NCBI GenBank assembly: GCA_028710655.1
Contig: JAQTTS010000071.1
Span: 1-9,071, forward strand
DNA length: 9,071 nucleotides
Source of the DNA: Dehalococcoidales bacterium
Lineage (GTDB): Bacteria; Chloroflexota; Dehalococcoidia; Dehalococcoidales; UBA5760
Direction: 5' to 3'
Part shown: in pieces, positions 4,440-9,071 of the stretch
Layout: every line of letters starts with the position of its first letter
Numbering within the stretch: position 1 is the stretch's first letter
Translations under genes and position numbers: made by a program
The notes under the pieces: model-generated
The model's input: the letters and a program-made list of their open reading frames with translations, nothing else
Database searches by the model: none
What the model was told of the DNA's origin: nothing

Positions 4440-6191
4440 TTAATAGCCGTGAGTGCGGCAGAAATCGCATCGGTAATCGCCATTGCAAATATGCGGAAAT
4501 TGTTTCTTCATTTCCGGCCAGTTGGTCTTTGCCCAGATATCAAGTATCCTTTGCCTCGCAGTCTCATCCAGGTAAGCCATCGGACAGACTCTTTGTCCAC
4601 TTTCGAGTTTATCAAGCTCCCAGTGGATCATGTAATGACCGAAATTACCTGGCTCGCCGATTTTCTGACCGGCTATAACCTGGGCTCCAACTTTAATCTT
4701 ATCATCAACCTTCTCCAAAGTAGTGTAACCGATTTTATAACTACCCGTTTTAACAAATACATCCCACTTATCATGGCTGCCAGATTTCTCTACCTGGGTT
4801 ACAGTTCCATCTACGCAAGCTATAATGTCTACACTCTTGTTCCACATAAAGTCGATGCCCGGATGCCCGAAGGGATTCTCCGGCTTCGGGTGGTTAATGG
4901 TTTCACCCATCGGCATCATTTCATAAAGATTGTCTGCTGTTGAAAAAGGCAAGTAAATTACCAGGTTCGTATTTTCGGCTTTCTCCTCCGGCTTTGGAGT
5001 ACCCGGCTGCCCCGCCCCACCCACCATGTGCGGAATCAGAGCTTCCAAGTTGTTGGCCTTGAAGAAGTCCGCCAGCGAGTCCGGGTCGCCTTGAATACCC
5101 ATTCTTTCGCCTGAAGCCCACCATTCCTTTTTACCGCCCAGGTCCTGAATCCAGGAACCCTTTCCTTCGGCTGGAATAGATGGCATATTGGTCTCGGTAA
5201 CGGTCCAGCTCGTATATGGACTGCTCTCTTTCTTTATCGCCGCTGCCAATATCGAGTCCAGCCTCTTTTTTGACCCGGGGGAAAAGAAATCATAAGGAGG
5301 TTTTGTACGGATGACGTTGCCGACTCTGGCAGCGACCTCTATCTCCCACCAGCCGACATTCATCTGTCCTTGGGTATAGCCGACCAGTGTCTTGGCCTCT
5401 ATTTTACTGCCCACCTTTATGTTGAGAGGTATCTCTACCACATGTTGAAGGGTGACGCTGTAGTTCCGGCCGTAACGGATGGTGACGCCACCCGCTTCAT
5501 TGCCGGTATTCGGGTCAAGACCACCGAAAATATTCACCACTGTACCGGCACAGGGCGCATAGACAGGATCATGAGAACTAAAGGTGTAAAACTGCATCTC
5601 ATAGGCAGGTTCATACGGCCCTTCCCATATCCCATAAGGCGTGAACCGGGCGATATTATCCATACTTAAATCCGGCGGTCCCCAGTACAACTCCAGGACT
5701 GGAGCAGCATCAGTAACCGGGTATATTTCGTACATCAGGCCCCTCGGATTTTCCGGCTGGGGCTGGGTAGTTATCGGGCTAGTTGTCGGTGTGCTTTTGG
5801 GGATAGAAGCATATTTGCCGATACAGGATGCAATTATTTCTGCCTCTTGTCCGGTTGGCTTTGCGATTCCGTCTCTAATCAACTGGTACCTTTTTACTCC
5901 AATAGAGGCAATTATAGCGTTGGTTACCGTTTCACCGTAGCTATCCAGCTTGGAATAGTCTACGTCTGTACCTGTCTTTTTATCATCGCCTGACGCAGTG
6001 GTTGATTGGCTCGTACCGGAAGTGTTAGGCGGAGTCACGATGGGCGTTGTAGCTGGTGTCGCAGAGGGCGACGCGGGTGAGAGTGAAGTCTGATTATCTT
6101 CGGTAGGGTTGGTTCCGGGACGGGCGGGTGAAGTGCAACCAGATAGTATTACTGCGATTGCCAAACAGAGGACAAGTCCGGCTTTGACCAT
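4440..6191 (-). CDS. Secreted lipoprotein with two degenerate M23/LytM-like modules
   Basis: A 583-residue predicted lipoprotein. Residues 1-19 are a type II signal peptide with lipobox LSGC (Cys19), so the mature protein should be membrane-anchored outside the cytoplasm. Residues 20-75 are a Ser/Thr/Pro-rich linker, with a second such linker at 132-147. Two segments resemble the beta-barrel of M23 peptidases. The first (about 198-290) has VYAPCAGTVVNIFGG, a histidine (His250) in the YxHL-like place, and WWEIEV where HxH is expected. The second (about 435-530) has GHPGIDF, an intact HxxxD metal pair (His443, Asp447), ACVDGTVTQVE, and HYMIHWEL, where only the last histidine of HxH remains. The tail is rich in Cys and His (Cys569, Cys575, Cys578, His581). 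Catalysis is doubtful; a wall-binding or scaffold role is possible. The start ATG has AGGAG only one base upstream and a better AAGGAGG about 16 bases upstream, an unusual arrangement. Confidence 0.75.
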   Translation of the reverse strand: MVKAGLVLCLAIAVILSGCTSPARPGTNPTEDNQTSLSPASPSATPATTPIVTPPNTSGTSQSTTASGDDKKTGTDVDYSKLDSYGETVTNAIIASIGVKRYQLIRDGIAKPTGQEAEIIASCIGKYASIPKSTPTTSPITTQPQPENPRGLMYEIYPVTDAAPVLELYWGPPDLSMDNIARFTPYGIWEGPYEPAYEMQFYTFSSHDPVYAPCAGTVVNIFGGLDPNTGNEAGGVTIRYGRNYSVTLQHVVEIPLNIKVGSKIEAKTLVGYTQGQMNVGWWEIEVAARVGNVIRTKPPYDFFSPGSKKRLDSILAAAIKKESSPYTSWTVTETNMPSIPAEGKGSWIQDLGGKKEWWASGERMGIQGDPDSLADFFKANNLEALIPHMVGGAGQPGTPKPEEKAENTNLVIYLPFSTADNLYEMMPMGETINHPKPENPFGHPGIDFMWNKSVDIIACVDGTVTQVEKSGSHDKWDVFVKTGSYKIGYTTLEKVDDKIKVGAQVIAGQKIGEPGNFGHYMIHWELDKLESGQRVCPMAYLDETARQRILDIWAKTNWPEMKKQFPHICNGDYRCDFCRTHGY

Positions 6192-6251
6192 ACTCCTGTT
6201 AATCGATTTCCTCCTTCATCGGCAACGATAGTATATCTATATTAGAATACG

Positions 6252-6695
6252 TTATACTCCGGTGTAATCCCCAATCCATCTCACCCGGCGCGACTCGCCC
6301 TTTACCGCCTGATAGAAAGCCCTGTCACCGGTCCAGAGGTTACATTGGCGGGATTCCGCCAAGGACAGATAAGCGGCGTCATAAGCTGCCAAGTTATACT
6401 TGAGAGCCGCCTCCAAAACCATCAGCGGCTCTACTTCCTCCAGCTCGATACCCAGAGCCAGAATATTGTCCATAACCTCTATCGCGTTCTCTGGGGTAAG
6501 TCGCTTTCTTCTTGTAGCTGTAGCTATCCCGTTAACCACCTCGTAAACTAAAAGCAGAGGGGCTATCACCCTGATAGCCCCTTTCGCATAATAATCGTCC
6601 CTAAATGCCGTAGCCTGAGAAACATAGTCCTCGTCATCAAACTGCCATTTTAGGACCACCGAGGCATCCACGACAGCGAGTTCCGATTCTGGCAT
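6252..6695 (-). CDS. vapC: PIN-domain ribonuclease toxin, VapC-like
   Basis: A 147-residue PIN-domain protein, the usual size for a VapC toxin, which cleaves specific RNAs with divalent metal. The acidic residues of the PIN active site can be placed: Asp10 in VVDASVVLKW, Glu52 in LLVYEVVN, Asp106 in AAYDAAYLSLAE and Asp124 in WTGDRAFY. It starts five bases after the stop of the small RHH gene, with GGAGAT of that gene's last codons acting as ribosome binding site. This is the overlapping-control layout typical of toxin-antitoxin pairs. Its RNA target cannot be told from sequence. The symbol reflects domain and context, not a proven subfamily. Confidence 0.87.
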   Translation of the reverse strand: MPESELAVVDASVVLKWQFDDEDYVSQATAFRDDYYAKGAIRVIAPLLLVYEVVNGIATATRRKRLTPENAIEVMDNILALGIELEEVEPLMVLEAALKYNLAAYDAAYLSLAESRQCNLWTGDRAFYQAVKGESRRVRWIGDYTGV

Positions 6696-6700
6696 TCTTT

Positions 6701-6967
6701 TTATCTCCGCCGGCCTTCTTCTACCAGTTCAGCCGTAGTGGTACCGACATGCCCAATTTCCCGTCTGAGCTTGTCCATCCGGGACAATAAAGCCAGTCTA
6801 TCTTTGCTGGACCTGTCGCTCATTTCCCCATCCCTCTGTAAGCGCTCCCGGATAGCCTCGGCGCAGTAAGCCGTGGTGCTGATACCCCTTCTAGCCGCAG
6901 CAATCTTGATTTGCTTCTTGACCTCTTCGTCTTCGAGGTAAAGGCCAAGCCTTGCTTTTCTGGTCAT
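6701..6967 (-). CDS. vapB: Ribbon-helix-helix antitoxin, VapB-like
   Basis: An 88-residue protein with a ribbon-helix-helix core at residues 4-46: strand ARLGLYL, helix DEEVKKQIKIAAARR, turn GIS, helix TTAYCAEAIRERL. The more polar, charged C-terminal part (50-88) is the region that in such antitoxins wraps around and blocks the toxin. The family usually binds its own promoter as dimers and represses the pair. ATG 6967 was chosen because GGGAGG lies a few bases upstream and the fold begins right after it; a longer frame would start inside the -35 box. Directly followed by the PIN toxin. The assignment rests on fold and neighbour; sequence is too variable in this family to name a subgroup. Confidence 0.82.
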   Translation of the reverse strand: MTRKARLGLYLEDEEVKKQIKIAAARRGISTTAYCAEAIRERLQRDGEMSDRSSKDRLALLSRMDKLRREIGHVGTTTAELVEEGRRR

Positions 6968-6986
6968 TTTCCCACCTCCCGTTGGA

Positions 6987-7015
6987 AATATAACACTATG
7001 ACGACATGTTGTCAA
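6987..7015 (-). promoter_or_regulatory. vapBC promoter with palindromic operator
   Basis: On the minus strand, TTGACA (7015-7010) and TATATT (6992-6987) are separated by 17 bp, a near-consensus promoter starting about 13 bases before the vapB ATG. The interval between the boxes and the inner edge of the -35 hold a 16-bp palindrome, TGACGACATGTTGTCA (6999-7014), with one mismatched pair. It is a likely binding site for the RHH antitoxin, or for the MarR protein. The -35 box lies within the last codons of marR. Confidence 0.75.
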
Positions 7016-7574
7016 CTTTCTTGGAAGTCTGGTCTTCTTCTTTCTGGCGTCTTACCCGGGCCAAAAATTGCGTCATGTTTTTCTGCTCGTCCCTGGTGAC
7101 CTCTTCCATTACCTGCCCGGGGTGGGCATAATCAAACGCCTTTTGTCTGACTCTTTCGAGCAAACCTACGAGTGTCCGCATTTCATCCTCTGATAGGACT
7201 GACAATACCTCCTGAACCAGGTTCCAGCCAGCCACGGTTGCCCGGGCAAGGGCTTCTTCACCTTTTTCCGTCATAATCAGCCTTAGGGTCCTGCGGTCTT
7301 TCAAGTCTCTGGCTCTTTTTACCAGGCCGTCCTTTTCCATTCGGTCGACTATCAGGGTGATGCTATTGACGTTTCGGTCAACCCAGCGGGCAATATCGGT
7401 CGGTGTTGCCGGGGCATTAATGTACTTGATGGCGATGAGTACGGCGTGCTGCTGGGGAGTCAATCCGGCCTTGGGAAACACGATTTCCTCGCACTTTGAG
7501 ACTGCATTAAAGGTCTGGTGTATTAACATCCACGCCATAAAAAGTGGATTCTCGAAGACAAATTTGACTGGCAT
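6996..7574 (-). CDS. MarR-family transcriptional regulator
   Basis: A 192-residue winged-helix regulator of the MarR family, which as dimers bind palindromic promoter DNA and often release it on binding a small ligand or on oxidation. The HTH region TPTDIARWVDRN (57-68) is followed by a recognition helix within NSITLIVDRMEKDGLV (70-85) and the basic wing RARDLKDRRTLRLI (87-100), with the family's conserved D-x-R-x3-L-like pattern. Flanking helices (about 8-30 and 107-150) would form the dimer interface. The charged tail after residue 150 is longer than in many MarR proteins. AAGGGAGA precedes the ATG by a suitable distance. It diverges from the integrase gene. Its ligand and targets cannot be read from the sequence; autoregulation and control of the adjacent vapBC unit are possible. 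Confidence 0.88.
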   Translation of the reverse strand: MPVKFVFENPLFMAWMLIHQTFNAVSKCEEIVFPKAGLTPQQHAVLIAIKYINAPATPTDIARWVDRNVNSITLIVDRMEKDGLVKRARDLKDRRTLRLIMTEKGEEALARATVAGWNLVQEVLSVLSEDEMRTLVGLLERVRQKAFDYAHPGQVMEEVTRDEQKNMTQFLARVRRQKEEDQTSKKVDNMSS

Positions 7575-7700
7575 ATGTTCTCCCTTAAAGAAAACTCATT
7601 ACCGATTTATTCATATTGAAAACATTTTACTATAAATGAGGTAACATGACCACAGTCCCTCTGGCGGAGGGAACAGATAACAAAGTCAAGGAGGTTTATC
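7575..7700. promoter_or_regulatory. Divergent intergenic region between marR and the integrase gene
   Basis: This 126-bp AT-rich region must hold the promoters of both divergent genes. A TATAAAT (7631-7637) could be a -10 box for the integrase, but no good -35 is in place. TTCATATTGAA (7610-7620) is a small palindrome whose TTCATAT half is also seen in the inverted repeat after the integrase. A hairpin TCCCTC-tggcg-GAGGGA (7656-7672) would lie in the integrase leader, ending 14 bases before the AAGGAGG ribosome binding site. No sure operator is identified. Confidence 0.4.
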
Positions 7701-8939
7701 ATGCCAAACAGAGCATCGAACGAAGCCAAGAAAAGTGGTGAGAACGAAAACAGTGTGCAAGTGTGGTTTCGGGCTCCTCGGATATGGGTTGATTTCCTGG
7801 CGAAAAAGGCGGTCGAGGAATATTGCACCAACTCAGACCTACTCAGGCATGCTTTTCTGCTGGCTTATGGACCTGAGTTAAAAGAGTTCCGGGTAGGTCC
7901 AGATGAGCGGCTAAATAAAACCCGCTACCGTTCTCCGCATGATGAGCAATCGCTTCAGGCAGGAGTTCCCCCGAGCGATACCCATGTCCTGGTTTCTTAT
8001 CACATTGAGAGCGATCCCTGGTTTGAAAGCATGAGCGCTTTTGTAGCTAACAAACGTTCGCCTCAGACGAACCGGGCTTATCGCCTGGTGCTCAACCAGT
8101 TCTTCTCATTCGTTGCCAGGCACCCCAGTGACGTTAAACAGAGCGACATCATCCGGTACCGCCATCAGCTGGAGCAGTTCGGCAGCGCGCCGTCGTCTAT
8201 CAATCAGCACCTAGCAGCCATCTCAGGATACTATAATTTTTGCATATCCAGAGGCCTCACGCTGCAGAATCCCGTGAAGGGCGTGAACCGCCCACCGGTT
8301 GGTGCCTTTACGGGGGCCTCCTGGTTGAGTAAGACACAGGCGAAAGCACTTCTATTGCAGCCTGACCTGAATACGGTGAAGGGCAGGCGGGACTATGCTA
8401 TTATTCTTACCATGCTCCTCACCGGTCTCCGGCGCGCCGAACTGTCCAATATCAGGCGAGGGGACATCGAGCAAAGAGGCGAAAAACTCTACTTAAGCTA
8501 CACTTGTAAGGGTGGAACAAAGACAGTGCGTGACATTCCCCGGAGGTGCTGGGAGGCAGTCGAGAACTACCTTGTAGCCAGCGGACGCCAGATCACGGAT
8601 GAGTCTCCTCTCTTCACCTCCACAACCAGGGCGGGAGAGGGACTAAGGCGCTATTACGGTAAGAACGGCCATAACGGGACTCATCCGCTCACTCCGGAGG
8701 CGATACGGCAGATGATTAACCACTACTCCCGCCGTGCCTTCAGTGAGGAAGTCAGGGTAAGTCCACACACTCTGCGGCATACTGCCGGCACTCTCTTAAG
8801 GAAAAGCGGCCGCTCCATCGAAGAGGTCCAGAGCTTCCTGAAACACAAAAGGATTGACACCACCAGAAGATACCTGCACGTGGTAGAAGCCGAGGACTCA
8901 GAATTCGGCGAATGCATCGCCCGGATGCTCGAACTCTAA
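7701..8939 (+). CDS. Tyrosine recombinase (XerC/D-like integrase) with N-terminal ribbon-helix-helix-like domain
   Basis: A 412-residue site-specific recombinase; the catalytic tyrosine nicks and rejoins DNA at short inverted-arm sites. The catalytic set is complete: Arg244 in TGLRRAEL, Lys270 in TCKGGTK, His356 and Arg359 in SPHTLRHT, His382 in FLKHKRIDTT, and Tyr391 in RRYLHV. The SAM-like core-binding domain spans about residues 103-195. Ahead of it, residues 18-60 look like a ribbon-helix-helix: strand SVQVWFRA, helix PRIWVDFLAKKAVEEY, turn CTN, helix SDLLRHAFLLAYG. The protein is therefore about 100 residues longer than a plain XerC/D. The start is well supported by AAGGAGG eight bases before ATG 7701. 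Its direction is away from marR. A candidate core site lies 57 bp after its stop. No excisionase or cargo genes are visible to the right, where the window ends. Confidence 0.9.
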   Translation: MPNRASNEAKKSGENENSVQVWFRAPRIWVDFLAKKAVEEYCTNSDLLRHAFLLAYGPELKEFRVGPDERLNKTRYRSPHDEQSLQAGVPPSDTHVLVSYHIESDPWFESMSAFVANKRSPQTNRAYRLVLNQFFSFVARHPSDVKQSDIIRYRHQLEQFGSAPSSINQHLAAISGYYNFCISRGLTLQNPVKGVNRPPVGAFTGASWLSKTQAKALLLQPDLNTVKGRRDYAIILTMLLTGLRRAELSNIRRGDIEQRGEKLYLSYTCKGGTKTVRDIPRRCWEAVENYLVASGRQITDESPLFTSTTRAGEGLRRYYGKNGHNGTHPLTPEAIRQMINHYSRRAFSEEVRVSPHTLRHTAGTLLRKSGRSIEEVQSFLKHKRIDTTRRYLHVVEAEDSEFGECIARMLEL

Positions 8940-8974
8940 ACACTTTGCGTTAATCAGCGTTATCAATAGTTACC

Positions 8975-8994
8975 AGGTTTATTAACCTTATTTT
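8975..8994 (+). terminator. Weak terminator-like hairpin after the integrase
   Basis: AGGTT (8975-8979) and AACCT (8984-8988) pair around TATT, followed by TATTTT. The five-pair stem is weak, so termination would be partial at best. It lies between the integrase stop codon and the inverted repeat at 8997-9023. Confidence 0.35.
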
Positions 8995-8996
8995 AG

Positions 8997-9023
8997 TTCA
9001 TATATGAGTTAGACATATATGAA
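8997..9023. repeat. Inverted repeat, candidate recombinase core (att) site
   Basis: Perfect 10-bp arms TTCATATATG (8997-9006) and CATATATGAA (9014-9023) surround a 7-bp spacer AGTTAGA. Tyrosine recombinases typically use two inverted arms of about 9-13 bp around a 6-8-bp crossover region, and this site starts 57 bp after an integrase gene. A second copy would be needed at the other end of an element and is not in the window; a transcriptional operator is the main alternative. Confidence 0.5.
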
Positions 9024-9037
9024 GAACAGACAGGGTT

Positions 9038-9066
9038 ATTCTATGACCTTTGTCTACGTTTGTCAA
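9038..9066 (-). promoter_or_regulatory. Strong leftward promoter at the right edge
   Basis: On the minus strand, TTGACA (9066-9061) and TAGAAT (9043-9038) are separated by 17 bp. The predicted start near 9031 would send transcription leftward across the inverted repeat and antisense to the integrase 3' end. No open frame of useful length lies downstream on that strand before the integrase gene. Confidence 0.55.
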
Positions 9067-9071
9067 CTATT

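Noticed and set aside
4306..4488. Minus-strand 60-residue frame overlapping the lipoprotein 3' end
   Set aside because: It begins in another frame inside the lipoprotein gene, has no ribosome binding site and no familiar sequence. It is taken as a chance frame.
4449..5940. Several plus-strand frames antisense to the lipoprotein gene (such as 4449-4943, 5370-5669, 5641-5940)
   Set aside because: The minus-strand gene has a signal peptide, lipobox and domain structure through this whole stretch; the antisense frames have no motifs or ribosome binding sites.
6968..7015. Longer antitoxin start at TTG 7015
   Set aside because: That codon is the -35 box of the vapBC promoter and lies upstream of the expected transcript start. 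GGGAGG precedes ATG 6967.
7656..7672. Hairpin TCCCTC/GAGGGA in the integrase leader as a riboswitch or attenuator
   Set aside because: It is only six pairs, with no T run and no conserved aptamer elements; noted within the intergenic entry but not claimed as a regulator.
1..9071. CRISPR array, insertion sequence ends or rRNA genes
   Set aside because: No regularly spaced direct repeats, no transposase other than the tyrosine recombinase and no rRNA-like sequence were seen.

Overview
The window reads like a chromosomal segment of an anaerobic bacterium, most plausibly an uncultured member of the Chloroflexota (Dehalococcoidia-like). This placement is an inference from gene types: a BirA/BioY biotin-salvage pair, a sulfide-type Thi4 next to a free-standing ThiN under a bacterial TPP riboswitch, and a Ser/Thr/Pro-rich lipoprotein. 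There is no phylogenetic marker in the window, so the taxonomy is tentative. Base composition is moderate, and most genes have clear AGGAGG-type ribosome binding sites.

Layout. Positions 1-298 carry no recognisable gene; they hold two near-identical 15-bp palindromes and a decayed tRNA-like sequence. Positions 299-2069 are a biotin unit on the plus strand: a BirA-type operator, birA (bifunctional biotin-protein ligase/repressor), bioY (biotin transporter substrate-binding subunit) and a 38-bp perfect-palindrome terminator. Positions 2379-3988 are a thiamin unit on the minus strand: promoter, TPP riboswitch, intrinsic terminator, thi4 (thiazole synthase) and thiN (thiamin-phosphate synthase). 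This unit converges on the biotin unit, and the palindrome can terminate both. Positions 3989-4439 are non-coding or relic sequence. Positions 4440-7574 are a minus-strand run: a MarR-type regulator, a VapBC-type toxin-antitoxin pair with its own promoter inside the 3' end of marR, and a large lipoprotein with two degenerate M23/LytM-like modules. From 7701 a tyrosine recombinase with an extra N-terminal ribbon-helix-helix-like domain is read on the plus strand. It is followed by a 10-bp inverted repeat with a 7-bp spacer that looks like a recombinase core site, and by a strong leftward promoter at the right edge.

How the parts fit. The left half handles two cofactors, each with feedback control readable in the DNA: biotin through BirA acting on its own operator, and thiamin pyrophosphate through a riboswitch whose antiterminator and terminator are mutually exclusive. 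The right half has an accessory character (toxin-antitoxin, integrase, candidate att site) and may be the edge of an integrated element. The least explained items are the RHH-integrase fusion with its adjacent candidate site and promoter, and the lipoprotein whose two peptidase-like modules keep complementary subsets of the usual metal ligands.
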